A DNA stretch of 64,000 nt from Paramecium octaurelia (taxonomy: Eukaryota; Ciliophora; Oligohymenophorea; Peniculida; Parameciidae), in contig CAJJDP010000105.1 in NCBI GenBank assembly GCA_905182995.1, positions 186,001 through 250,000 on the forward strand, in the 5' to 3' direction. Below, piece by piece: positions 29,068-41,437 of the stretch. The notes beneath the pieces were generated by a model, which saw only the letters and a list, made by a program, of their open reading frames with translations, had not been told where the DNA came from and made no database searches. Each line of letters starts with the position of its first letter. The first letter of the stretch is position 1. A program made the position numbers and the translations under genes.

Positions 29068-29525
29068 AGAATTTACCATGCAGTGAATTTAAAAATTTAT
29101 ATAATGTCCATTTATAATTCTCTTTTTAAATAAAGTAATCACAGAAACTTCATTTTTACTTTTACTTTTATTAAAATTTTTAAGGAAATATTCAATAATA
29201 TTATCTATTTTTATATGTTAATTTAAAATTACGATATTATTTAATTAATTTATATATTTATATTTAGAATGACTTCAATTATAGAATTTTATAAAAATAC
29301 TAATTTACTTTTTGAAATCAAAAAAGCATCAAAAATTGTATAGCGATATAAAATCGTTAAATAATTTTAATTATTTCTAAATGTTTAAATTTGACCAGCA
29401 CACTTATTTGGAACACTAATTGGGATTTTAGAGTTTTTATTCTTTACATTAAATTATTGATGAGAGATTCAAATTTTAACTCTTAAAATTTGAATATTAT
29501 ATTCTCAAAAATCTTTAAATGATTT
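29068..29525. other. Short gene-free stretch
   Basis: About 0.46 kb between the giant gene and the reverse-transcriptase remnant. No ORF or RNA gene was recognised. Confidence 0.4.
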
Positions 29526-30040
29526 AAAAAATGAAGAACTACTTTGTGGCTTGGAATGTATTAGCAATTGCTTAAATGAGCTTGGAAAATTTCTCATTCA
29601 GTAACCTTCAATCCCTAAACACTCCCCTCACTCAGATGTATAAGAAATATAAAATTATATATCCTAAGAAAAACAATCACTATAAACAAAGAAGTTGGAA
29701 AACCTTGATAAGATTTTTATTGATTTTAATAGTTCTTATAACGCAAAATGTAGAGAGAAATATTATTAAATAATTAGAAATAAATCTATTTTTATTATCT
29801 AATAAGACAAGTTTTGCACTTATTCAAATTTTTTCTTTATAGACCAATAACGGAAGAATACAAAATATGCTTTGAAAACAATGTAGTATCAGGTCCACCA
29901 ATATCACCATTATTGTTTAAGATTTATCTTGATGAAATTCGAACTAATTTTCTTAGATCTTTCACTATGAATTTGAAGTTTAATAAGCATATGCAGACGA
30001 TTTAGTATTTTTTGTTAAAGAAAATAATTCAATGAGGATT
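29526..30040 (+). pseudogene. Reverse-transcriptase fragment of a non-LTR-type retroelement, frameshifted
   Basis: Three pieces of an RT palm domain lie in three frames. Around 29716-29743 the reading is IDFNSSYNAK followed by CREKYYQIIRNKS, matching RT motif A of LINE-type enzymes. At 29889-29939 it is SGPPISPLLFKIYLDEI, matching the conserved G-x-P-x-S-P-L-L-F block. At 29987-30030 it is AYADDLVFFVKENN, the YADD catalytic motif, starting at 29987. The first shift could be explained by a 32-nt intron-like segment, but the shift before YADD has no splice explanation. Endonuclease, full fingers and thumb were not found. I read it as a decayed copy retained in the macronuclear genome. Only fragments are described. 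Confidence 0.7.
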
Positions 30041-30609
30041 TCTATATAGGGAAATTAAAATTGAAATCTTATCATTATAGATATATATGCAAAATAGGGT
30101 TACAACTATGCGATACTAATTATTTGATATTCAAATGAATGTAAAATTTAAAATAATTTCACATTATCTAATTTAATTCATTTTTTAATTATTTCCATAT
30201 AGAGTCTCATATACAAAAGGGAATTTAAATTCATAAAGTTGTTACCATAAGAGAGGCATAATAACATCAAAATATTATTAAGATAACAAATGATTTATTT
30301 ATTTTTATACTTTTAATTTCCACATGATTTCTATTGTAGTTTTGTTTTTTAAAAAGTAGTAGAAAGCATTATTTTACTTAAATTGTAATATCTCTACACA
30401 GATTAATGGAAATTTGAGGTGATAATATTGTCTTGTTTTCAATAAATAATTAGTTATTGCATGTTTGTAAATTAGTTTTTGGATTAGAGTTTAAAGTCTT
30501 AAATAATTTAGTAATGATATTTCCATCTATTATAGAAAAGTCATCTATAATTCTTATTGTATAATTAGTTATGAATGTAATTTGAAGAAACTAATAAATT
30601 ATTTATAAA
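30041..30609. other. Gene-free stretch after RT remnant
   Basis: About 0.57 kb, A+T-rich. It could hold further decayed retroelement sequence, but nothing is recognisable. It should include the promoter of the thioesterase gene. Confidence 0.35.
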
Positions 30610-31359
30610 ATGTTTGTAAAAGAATAAAAATAGGCGGATGGTAGCCTAATTCTCTTTCCAAAATCAGATCATAAATATTCATTGATTTGGGTAATGAAAA
30701 ATTTACAATTAGATGCACGGATTGGGGGATACTTCTTATGGTTTCTTAAGTATGTTTCAAAAATAGTAAATTGTCAATCCAGAAACCAAAATACTTCTAC
30801 TTTAAGCTCCTAAAAGACGAGTTACTATAAATAAAGGGCATGTTAGTTCAAGTTGGTTTGATATAAAAGTAATGGAACCAGATATTGTAAAAAATTCAGA
30901 TTTGGAATATTTTAAAACTGTAAATCTAATATTCATTATTAGACTGTATCTATAGATGAAATTGAGGAATCAAAAATGATGATCAATTAATATTTAAATG
31001 AAGAGGTAGCAAAAGTATCAGCAAAAAATGTATTCATTGGTGGATTTTCATAAGGTTGTTGTATGGCATTAGAAGTTGGTTTGAGTTATTCTTAAACACT
31101 TGGAGGTATAGTTGGCTTATCAGGAGATTTATTTACTTCTACAAAATTATAAGAAATTCAAGATAAAACTCCACTTTTGATTATTCATGGAAAAGATGAT
31201 TAGGTGGTTCCCTGCGAATTTTTATCAAGAAGTCTTGAAAGATTGAAAACAATTAACCGCTTAAATTATGAACATATCATACTACCAAATCTAGAACATG
31301 AAGTTAGTTAGTAATGCGTTTAGTTAATGATTCAATTTTTCAAAAAAAATTAGATTTGA
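30610..31359 (+). CDS. Acyl-protein thioesterase / lysophospholipase (APT1/2-like)
   Basis: Predicted 234 aa, the usual size for APT1/2 alpha/beta hydrolases, which remove palmitate from cysteines of cytosolic membrane-attached proteins. Visible features: LIWMHGLGDTSYGFL (oxyanion region, about 25-38), nucleophile elbow GFSQG near 130, acid residue in IHGKDDQVVP near 180, and catalytic His in LEHEV near 211. Two introns (30691-30712, 22 nt; 30920-30942, 23 nt) are required; the first brings the N-terminal ILFPKSDHKYS into frame with the HGLGDT motif. No signal peptide. Confidence in family is high; the preferred substrate is unknown. Confidence 0.9.
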
Positions 31360-32163
31360 GTAATTATATAAAGATAAATATTTAAAAAAAATTATATTTG
31401 ATTTTAATGTCTGTTTCCTTCATCAAACAATTTTTGAAAATAATATACCTTAATAATTTTAATAAATGTGCTTCAATTTATAAAGTTGATATAATAAATT
31501 TTGTGATGCTGATTCTATCAAATTTGTTGAGCCTAAAATTAATTTAATTAATTCTATCTAATTTAAAATTGAACCAGAATTAGTTAGATTAAATTTAGAA
31601 TTCTTTTAGAAGGAAAATTGGAAATCATTGTGTCGAATTCGCTTTATATTGATACTATTATTGATCACTTTATGTACTAAAACTCTCATTTTAGTAAATT
31701 AACAAAATTAGAATAAAGTATGATATTTCTTATAATTCAAGATTATAAATTGATCTATTGAATAAATCAAAAAAATTAATGGATATCATCAAATTGATAA
31801 AGTTTAACAAACGTTTATATCTTATTAATACATTAATAAATGAAGTATTAGCTGCAAATATTCAAAAATAATTATTGTATTATTTGTATCATTTAATAAT
31901 GTAATTTCCCTTTTATTAAATGTTTTTCGGCTTAATTATTCTAGATCCTAAAGGTTTAAAAGTGTTTTTTTTAAAGAATAGCTTCCATCAGATTTGAAAA
32001 TTTAATTTTTATAAAAAATTAAATCTATTAAAAGAGAGTTACAACTCATCATATTTTTTTTCAGAATTGACCAAAATATGCTCATTTAGTCTTTTAAAAG
32101 CTACTTTATATAATTGATAGCAAAAAGGCACAGCGAAAATCAATTTTATTAATATTAATTAAT
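31360..32163. other. Gene-free A+T-rich stretch
   Basis: About 0.8 kb between the thioesterase and the repeat gene. No coding-like ORF, RNA gene or tandem repeat was recognised. Confidence 0.4.
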
Positions 32164-34213
32164 ATGATTTCATAGGCAGCAAACCAATCTGAGTTATCAA
32201 TTTCAAATTTATAGAACTAAATTATAAAGGAATTGGAAGTTGAAAAGTGGGATTATAATAAAACAAGACTTGTAAAGACTAAACTCCAAATCAGAATTAC
32301 ATAAGAAAATAACCTCATCTACACAAAATTAGAAGGTGTTATTTTGAGACAGTATGTGATAAATTATTAAGTTTTTATAGAGAACTTTATTAAGAAAATT
32401 CAAGAAATTTAGAAGTCTTAAATAATATGGAATAAATTGCCTATCTTCAATGGCATGGTGAATATGGGAAGAATTAAAGAAAAGTAGGTAAATGGTCAGC
32501 CACTTGGGATGGAGAAGCTCTTTAAAATGTTGGAGGATACTACAAAGAAGATTTAAAGGAAGGCTTATGGAAAGAGCCGATTAAGAATTATTGGAGGTAT
32601 GTAATATTAGGCAATACAAACATAGTTAAGCCAAAGTATTTGAAAGTGGAGAATATTTTCATAATCAAAAGAAAGGAAGGTGGAATATTACAGAATAAGA
32701 CAAAACCATGTATTATTATTTAACATTAAAGTGTTGGAGGTGGATCATACAATGAGCTATCTTAGAAAATTGGTAAATGGATTGAATTGGATGAAGGGTT
32801 TTATGACTAATTAAAAGTAACTTGGGATGGCGAATACAAATAGGATAAAAAAGTGGGTTGTTGGGATATCTTCTATGAAAATATAAAGATGTAACAATTT
32901 TAAATAAAAGCTTATGATCATAACAAATTTTAGTGGCGGTGGGACTTTTGGAGATGGTGAAGGAATTAAGTAGGGTAATTGGGTTGAACTAGGGAATGGA
33001 TTTTCTTATTGTAGCAGGGTGACAGAAAATGGAGAGTATCATAAAGGTAAAAAGGTCGGCAGATGGGATATGTGGTATAAGGACTAAGATAATAAACAAA
33101 ACTTTCAAATGTAATATAACTACAATATCAATTGTTTATGCTGAAGTGGGGGTGGGTTATATGATGAAGGAGGCCATAAATTAGGCAATTGGGTGGAAAT
33201 ACATGAGTGTTTTTCCGATGATTTTTAAGTTACTTATGTTGGTGAATATAAAAATGGAACAAAAATTGGTGTATGGGATATTTGGTATAAGATTGAGTTT
33301 GGTGATGAGCAAAAAGAAAGGATGTAAAAATTTATATCTAATTTGCATATAATAATGAAAATGAATATGTGTTTAGTGGAGGTGGATCGTATGATGAAGG
33401 AGGCAATAAGTTTGGAAATTGGGTGGAGATTTCTAATAGTTTTTCCGAAGATTCTTAAGTCACTTATGTTGGTGTATATAAAAATGGAAGCAAATTTGAT
33501 AGATGGGATATATGGTTTCAAGAGGATGATGAAAAAATTAAAATGTAAGAAATAAAATATTATGTGCTTTTAATAACAATTATATGTGTTACAGTGGAGG
33601 CGGATAATATACTGATGGGATTAAATTTGGTTAATGGGTGGAAGAATCCGATGGATTTAGTGATTGTTCTTAAATAACTTGGGAAGGTGAATATCAAAAA
33701 GGTAAAAAAATTGGTAAGTGGAATATCCTCTATGAAATGTCAAAGATGTAAAATTATATTATAAAGCGGGCATATTAATAATCTATGCGATTAATGAAGT
33801 GGCGGTGGATCATATGATGAAGAAGGCTAAGAAACTAAATTGGGGTGTTGGGTAGAAGTTTCAGAAGAGTTTACATATCTTTCTTAAGTAACTTGGGAAG
33901 GCTAATACGAAAAAGGCTAAAAGATTGGCAGTTGGAATATTTGGTATAAGAATGTAGATGATAATTAAATTTCAAAGATGTAAAAATTAATATAAAAGAT
34001 TAAAAATACTAATTAATATTCTAAAGTGGTGGTGGATCATACGATGAAAGAGGTACAGGGATTAAATCGGGTAATTGGGTAGAAGTGTCAGAAGGGTTTT
34101 CATATAATTCTTAAATAACTAAGAGTGGTGAATATAAAAATGGTAAAAATTGTGGTATTTGGTTGATTATGGAAAAAGATACAAAAATAAAAGAAATAAA
34201 TTATGACAAATGA
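32164..34213 (+). CDS. GGGSYDE/WxIWY repeat protein (MORN-like), 564 aa
   Basis: Nine introns are inferred: 23, 29, 22, 43, 36, 53, 50, 52 and 47 nt; with them the CDS is exactly 565 codons. After a Gln-rich, coiled-coil-like N-terminus there are about eight units of roughly 50-60 aa of the form GGGSYDE-x-G-x-K-x-G-x-W-V-E, then S-Q-V-T-Y-x-G-E-Y-x-N-G-x-K-x-G-x-W-D-I-W-Y. This resembles the MORN-variant repeats seen in ciliate proteins. From the third unit on, each unit is essentially one exon, and each border intron is phase 2 within an Ile codon (AT|T) just before GGG. These borders end in TAG, CAG or AAG. It is convergent with a related gene whose stop is 111 bp away. Function is unknown; MORN-like repeats often bind lipid or act as scaffolds. 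Confidence 0.75.
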
Positions 34214-34324
34214 TAATTATAGTATATTTATGTTATAATTGGGATAATAATTTTATGCCTTTTTAACTATTGAGTAAATGTAGCCCTTTTAAAATTTTTT
34301 AATTTTTTTAATTTAAATTGTAAA

Positions 34325-36739
34325 TCAATTCAACTTTTTTTCAACAAAATCCCCTTTCTTTAATCCGTTCTAATATTCTCCAATTAATACGCATTGATTC
34401 CAGCTTTGATAATTATTAAATATAAAACCAAAAGAAATTATCACACAATTCGATCCACTTTCCATCCTTCATTCCATTTTCATTAAATTAGCCCCCGCCA
34501 CTTTTTATTATATTAGTGATTTACATGTTTTAAAACTATGATTCGATATTTATCCTTAACATTGTATCCCACTTCTTTTATTTTTAACCATTGCAGTAAT
34601 AACCTTTATATATAATTTATGAATCGCTATATAGTTATGATGAAAATATACTCCCAAAAATTCTCATCCAAATCAATCCATTCCTCGTTCTTCTGGCCAT
34701 TTTCATTATAAGCGCCACCACCTCTAAAAATCATAAAATTCATACATAATTTCAGGGTTTTTTTTTGTATCCTGGCAATATTAAGTTTTCCAATAACCTT
34801 GTTTTTTGCCAAACTTGTAAACTCCTTCATAATTAATTAAACAGCCACTAAATTATAAATGATTAAAACTCAAAAAAGTTTTTGTGTAATACTATCCAAT
34901 TTCCTGTTTTATTTCCATTTTCATCATAATTACCGTTACAACTACATATTATACCATTATTTACATTGTCCTGATATCTTATTTATTTTTTGGTTTATAC
35001 GAAGTTATCCATTTTCCAATTTTTTTCCCTTATTTATATTAACCATTATAAGTAACCTAGCAATTACTATTATCTAATTTAATATCCTACTTTTGATAAT
35101 TATTATGTAATTCAATCCATTATCCAATCTTTAAACCTAATTCATCATATGTACCACCCCCACTATTTATATACTTATATTTTTACATTATGACTTCCTA
35201 AGATTTTTCTTGTTTCTATGATACAAGATTCCATTTTCCGTATTTTAGCCCTTCTCTATAAATTCCAACCCAAAATACTTAGCAATCCCTTTTTTAATAT
35301 GTATTCTACTTATTATAATTTTCAAAAACTTCAACCCACTTTCCATTCTTCTTTCCATCTTGATCGTATATTCCTTATGCTCTAATATAAAACTAAGTTA
35401 ATTTACATAATTTTATTCTGATGGACTATGAGCTCAATTCCTTATTTTTTTCCATTTTTATATTCCCCTATTATGTAAACTTAAAATTCACTTAATCTAA
35501 TATTAAATTACCTTTTAAGATTAGTGTTCAATTCCACCCATTTTCCATCCTTCACATTGGGTAGAATATAATTGCCTCCGCCACTAATATATTTATTTGT
35601 AGTTATTTCTTACATGATAAGATTATCTAGTTTTGTAATCCAATTTCCAATTTTTTTACCATCAATATATTCTCCAATGTATAATGCTTTAAATAAACTA
35701 GATTTTGATATATGATATATACTCAGAATAATTTTCGTATTATTCTTTCCAAATATCGGTTTTATTTCCTTTATCATCATAAACACCTCCAAAATCAGTA
35801 ACTTCATTCTTCCAAATAATTGTCCACTTTCCTATTTTCTTGTTAGCTTTATTGTATGACCCTCTCCAGCTTAATTTTTTAATTTATTCGATATTTCTAC
35901 AAATATCATTATTATTCATTTAAATATCTTGCTTATTGTCCCTTATTAATTTGAAAGTACTTACATTCTCATAATTGCTCCATCTTTTATATATTATATT
36001 TTTCCTTAAGCAGTAACTTCAATCTTGAATTTGGTTTTGTATAATCTATTTTTGTATCTGTACCATCCAGTTTCTCTGAAAATTCCATCTTTCCATTTAA
36101 AGTGAATTTTATTCTTAATATCTTTTTATATTTTCTACACTTTGTTCTCTATCATCTAATCAATCTTTTAACTAATTATCTGAATTTCAAATACCATGTA
36201 GCAATGAAATGTTATATATTCTTATCTAATTAGGAGATTTGGTTTGATAAATTTGAATTGAGTTTTTGAAGTGTTAATAATTTTTATTCTTTTATTTTAA
36301 GATGAGTATTTAGCTTAATACCTTCCAAGATGTCAACTAAAATATTGATATCTTGCCAAGATGTATTGCTTAATGCTATATTATCCGTCAAAAATTTGTA
36401 GAAAAATTATTCTTAGGACTCAATTTCTTGGTACATTTTTAGAGTTGTTTATCTGATATTTTAAATGAAAACTTTAAATTTCTATTCTAATTCATTAATC
36501 ATTATTTAAAATCTAAGCCTTTAAGCTTTTAATTCAGACTGATCACTAATTTATAATTCAACTATTTTTGCTTTTAAACGTTCTTTAAATTTTTAGATTG
36601 TTAGGGTTTTATCAAAAGGAATTTTGTGAGTGTAAAGACAATCTGAGCACAGCATTCTTTGACATTCATGTTATGAAATACAAATAAATGAAATTTGTTT
36701 CTGAGTATGATTTTAACAATAGATTGGAATGGACGCCAT
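34325..36739 (-). CDS. B-box-like zinc finger + coiled coil + GGGSYDE repeat protein, 700 aa
   Basis: Thirteen introns (21-30 nt) give exactly 701 codons. The N-terminus MASIPIYCQNHTQKQISF...CQRMLCSDCLYTH has the Cys/His spacing of a B-box-type zinc finger. A long predicted coiled coil (about 50-200) follows, then at least seven repeat units related to those of the convergent plus-strand gene (GGVYDDKGNK, IGGGNYILPNVKDGKW, IGGGTYDELGLKIGQWIE, IGGGAYNENGQKN, IGGGQFNENGMKDGKW). Several introns again fall in phase 2 inside the Ile codon before GGG. Two introns start with GTTTTA rather than GTA, and four end in AAG. The B-box/coiled-coil front end suggests a multimeric scaffold, perhaps ubiquitin-related, but there is no RING. 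The role is unknown. Confidence 0.75.
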
Positions 36740-38742
36740 TAATTTATAAATACTATTAATTATTTAGTAAATAAAACTTGGGAAAGCAAATCAAAAAATA
36801 GGAATTGTTGAGCTTCAAAACATAGCAATTTATTGCTATTCCGATTTTAAGAGGAACCAAATAAATGTTAGAGAAAAGGATGAATTAATTTCAATTAAAC
36901 TTTGAATTCTTCAATATAATATTATTTTTCCATCAAAAGCCTTTATTGTTTAATACTGAATGATTTCTTTGGAATACCCTCTTTTCAAGGTTCCTATAAT
37001 AATTTCAGTTATCATTTTTTTTCATAAGGAATTTCAAAACATTTGTAATAATATCAGTATAAATATATACAAGAACAAGAATTTAGAATTTATTTATTTA
37101 TAATATATGTAGCAAATAAATATTAATTACTGAATATTCTCTAGAGGTTTTACTTTTTAAAAAATCTATTTATATTTTTATTTGAATAATTCAATTGAAG
37201 TAGGATATTATTTCTTAATCTAAAGGCATGATTATATAATTTTGTATTCTCGCTAAATTAAACGAAATTAGAATAACTTCCTCCAATTATATAGATATAT
37301 ATATATCTATATAAATTAATAACAATCTAATAGTAATAATTAAAAATTATATACAAATTTATGTTCCCTTAAAATATATATACTATTAAGTATTAAATTA
37401 TTAAGTTAAAAATTTAATCTCTTGGCCAGATAAAAATTAAATTTAAGAGACTAAATGAAGACCTTACAGTATTAAAGCGATGAAATAAATTTTTCTGCTA
37501 TATCAGGTACTCTCAATTAACCTTATTCCTAGGGTTAGTAGGTATAAATTTTTGGGTAAAATTAAAGATAGAACTAAAGATATTAAGTTTAAAATGTATG
37601 AGCATATAATTAATACTTTCAGGGCTAATATCTAATGTTATTAGAATGAGGGATCAAATCAAAATTTTAGTTGTGTATTTTTTTAATATAATGTTCTAAT
37701 ATATATATTACTGAAATATCCTAATGTTTTAAGCAGATAGAGATGCCTTACAGAACCAAAACCATGCTGATACCAAATAGTTTTATTCTTATTTAAAGAC
37801 CTTTGGTATTCATTCTAATATGTCGAAATGATTTAAAAAATATTTTTATAACAATATAAGTATGATATTCTTTAAAGCATAAGAAATATCATATTAAAAA
37901 TTTTTGGTTTTGATATATCAAATTTTATGTCATTTAAACGATTACCATATTCACTTATATCCTCATAATTTGAAACAACAAGTGTTAATTGGAATTCAAA
38001 CTTTTAATTTTTTTTAATTACGTAATTATATTATAATGATATTTTGATATTGTCATTTCATAATGATCTTCAAATTCAAAAGAAGTATTCAAGGAATTGC
38101 AAATTCTATAAGAAGTTCATTTAGGCCTTATTTTTTATGATTCTGGCCCTTGTCATTTAGTGGTTTGCTGTTAGTGATGGAAATATGTGCTAGATGATTA
38201 GTTTTGCTCATTCTTTATTTTCCGATTCTCCAGAATTTTCTTTCATAAAAAAGAATTAATCAAAAAACAAAATAATGTGTCTGAATACCAACATTAAATT
38301 TTAACAAGTGAACTTCTTTTAGAATTTGTAATACATTGTATACATTTTTTGGTCTTTGATGACCATTATTCCTAACTCCTGCCATTTGATTCAGCACCTC
38401 AATCCAATCTTATTTTTAGTTGGTGCAACTAAATTGGTTTAACTGAAAAAATTTTAAAAATATTTATGCTTAATATTGGAATTTATTCACATGATAAACT
38501 AGGAATAAAGTAGTAATAATTAAAAGCAATAAAAGTAGATAAATTATAATTTAATCATAGTTGAAGTTATTAGCTTAAAATAGTCTTTTAAATTCATTTA
38601 ATAAGGGGTTTTTGTACAAGTAGCAAAAATAAGAATCTTTACTTAATTAAATCATTTTAATATTATTTAGAAATAATACAAATAGAAATTAATTAGAAAT
38701 GCACTGATATAAAATTATTTTAATTATCTTAAGATTAATAAA
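36740..38742. other. 2-kb region with no secure gene
   Basis: The longest secure gap in the window. It holds one tentative short gene (see 37454-37831) and a possible minus-strand ORF from 38385 (MAGVRNNGHQRPKNVYN...). Much of the rest is low-complexity A/T sequence, including an ATATAT palindrome near 37290. Confidence 0.35.
37454..37831 (+). CDS. Tentative small multi-exon gene
   Basis: Two pieces look coding: MKTLQYQSDEINFSAISG from the ATG at 37454, and near 37740-37831 DRDALQNQNHADTKQFYSYL ending HSNMSK at a TGA. Their frames differ and I could not choose a unique set of introns between them; several GT-AG pairs are possible. Gln/Asn richness also arises easily by chance when TAA and TAG are sense codons. 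Treat as a candidate only. Confidence 0.25.
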
Positions 38743-41437
38743 TCAACCCTTTCCAGCAAAGGATGTCATGTTTGCCAATGTAGATTGTAAAATTCTCAAT
38801 TTTCTTTAACTTGCAGCAATGTCAGTTTCTAAAATGCCGTGTTTAACCATTTTTTTAGCCTAGTACAATTGTAGTTAATTCAGAGTTCTAAATGTTTAAA
38901 ACTTTTAATTGACTTCCATATTCATCGATTATAATTGACACCCCAGATGCTATTTCCAAATTGCAATCATTGGAGTACTATTATCACCTAAGCCTAATTG
39001 ATCTAAAATTTTGATTAAGGCTGCTCTCCCCTTTTACATAGCTTAAAAATAAGGGTTAGAAGAATCCAATCCAACTTCCTACTTTGCAAAATCTAAGTCA
39101 CATCTTCTGGCCATTAAAGCATACATGTAAAGCATGTATTTCATATGAGGATGATTATTATAGTAATAATTTGCTATTTTATTGATTAGCTCTTCTGGAA
39201 CTCTATCCCAATAAGCTAATTCTGGGTGAGTGAAGGAGCATCTGTCACTATTGCAATAAGCTTGAACAATTGCTCTCTGATTCTTTATGCTTTCAAAAGG
39301 TTTAGCAACCTCTCGACTTCCTCCAAAATTGAAAGATTCAACCATAGTTTTGACAACTTAATTTTTCACATACAAGTCATTGTACTCTTTGGTTTTTTAC
39401 ATTGCTCTTTAAGGAACCCCAATTATATTATCTACACTATTACAATCAATTTACCTAATTCAAACAAAAAATCCATGTATTCATAAGAGGGTTCGAAATC
39501 ATCACTGTAATTAATGTTTGCTAAGCCATTCAACAAAAAAGTGAAGGCAACATCTTCACTAGCAAACTCTGAGGTGAAATAGTGACCTTAGATAGTTCTT
39601 ATATGTCTTTTTCGTTGTGCTCTCGTTAATGCTTAATACTTAGTATGGATCAAAGTATATGGCCCACCTCCTCTTTCTGGAGTGATACCCTATCCCATAT
39701 ATATATACTTTTCTGGATTCCTTTTGTATTCTCTCATATTTCTGAGTTCAGTTAAGATCAAGCCATCTCTTTATCGTGTGTCACTACTGGCAATCATAGT
39801 TATTTTAGAATCAGTATTGTTTGTTGATGAGAAGGTTTCCAACAATGGTACTATTTCTACATTCTACACCTTATACTGGTTAATTAATTCATTAACTAAA
39901 TCATACTATGATTAAGTTTGGAAATTGGCAATAATAATCATGTCTGCTGCTTGTCCATTGGCATTTAAAAGCGAGAGTTCTTTGAATATATTTTTGATCA
40001 TTGGTTTGATTTTGTTAAGCTTAATAAGATAAGTATTTATACATCTGTCAAGTCTTCACCAGCCAGTCTAATTTGTCCCAATACTCCTGTTAATCTGAAA
40101 ATAGAATAAAGTTTCTTCAACTTCAGAGCAATAAAGTATTCTTTAGAATCATCATTTTTAGCCAAGATGTGATCTAGAATTTAATTAATTTAATCTTCTA
40201 TCTTTTTAATATTGAAAATAGGCATTTATTAATAAAATTCTTCAAGTGAAATCTCCTTCTTGACTCTAAATTTTTCACTTAAATCTCTGATGTCTTTGCT
40301 ATAATCTAAAGCTGATTAATATAATTCTAATATCTTCTTAAAATCTTCATTCTCCTCCAATTTTGCTTCAGCAATATACTCCTTGTACTATTATAATGTC
40401 AAATCAATTGTCAATCCATGTGTATAGGACATAATACCAATTTCCTATGAATATATAATGAGATGCTACCATTCCAGGGTGATTATCAAAATCAAATGTC
40501 AACCAAGTACCAGGAGTCTCAAAATAATATTCAGGGTTTTACAAACCAAGTTCATAAGCCTGAGCTACAGCCTTAATTAGATTTGGTAAATATTAGGAAT
40601 GATAGATTAATGATTCTTCAATGTAAGAGACTTTCTATAAGATATGATGTTGGAGTATTTACATTAAATACTCTTTATTTGTTTGATTGGATAAATAATT
40701 TTGCAGCATACTTAAGATACTTGTAGTCATTTTATTCAATCCCTTGGAGCATTCTACTTATAGCAATCAACTATGTTAACGAATTTGGTTGTGTAGGATG
40801 AGAAGTAAACACATACTTCACTCTGTTGACTTTTGACTAAAAATTTATACATAATAATATGTTGGTACTTTATCTCGTTGATTAAAAAATTCGATAATCC
40901 TAAATTACTCCAGATATTCATAACGAGCATAATGACTGCTCAGTCTATCAAATATCATTAAGCTGTAGATATGCCATAATAATGGTTCTGGAAAATCCTT
41001 CTCTTCCCAACTCAAATTCTCCATATCCTTTCCTTAATACGTATTATCAAAATAAATGGATAAGGCATCTTGAAAGAGTTAGGTTTCTTCTTAAGTGAGG
41101 TTATCAACGTAGGCATCTAAGAGTTATAGCATAGTCTTCTTTTTTCTGGGATTAATGTGTCTGAAGTAATTATTTCCCAGGTCCATTAATCGAATTGGAG
41201 ATTATTCTAGTAATGGTTCTTCTTATATGAATTTTTGAATTTCTATAATCGAACATCTTTTATCACTATAGTTTATTGAATTGATGATTACTCTGCATTG
41301 GCTGCGATCCAAAGCATATCATTTTCTCTTATTTACTTTTCTTTGACATTCTCAGACAACAAATATTTTGGTAAGTATCTTGAGGCTTAGTAAATGCGAG
41401 TTGCATTTTTAATGTGGAATGCAATTGATCGTATCAT
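38743..41437 (-). CDS. Phosphoenolpyruvate-carboxylase-like protein
   Basis: Predicted 845 aa from the Met at 41437; an upstream Met at 41578 with a 48-nt intron would give 876. Introns: 41266-41291, 40837-40868, 40635-40662, 40445-40469, 40020-40042, 39432-39454. PEPC landmarks occur in order: VFTSHPTQPNSL (family TAHPT motif), PGTWLTFDFDNHPGM (equivalent of GxWxGGDRDGNP), LTGVLGQIRLAGEDL, VEIVPLLETF, TMIASSDTRQRDG (equivalent of GYSDSxKDxG), GITPERGGGPYTL, IRTIQGHYFTSEFAS and GSREVAKPF. The enzyme fixes bicarbonate on PEP to give oxaloacetate. Several motifs differ at conserved positions, including the glycine-rich DRDG loop and the Lys of the SDSxKD motif, so catalysis is uncertain. The N-terminus is the weakest part of the model. 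Confidence 0.65.

Noticed and set aside
38137..39240. Very long plus-strand ORF under the TGA-only code
   Set aside because: It runs antisense through the PEPC-like gene, whose minus-strand reading carries family motifs; long antisense openness is expected when only TGA is a stop.
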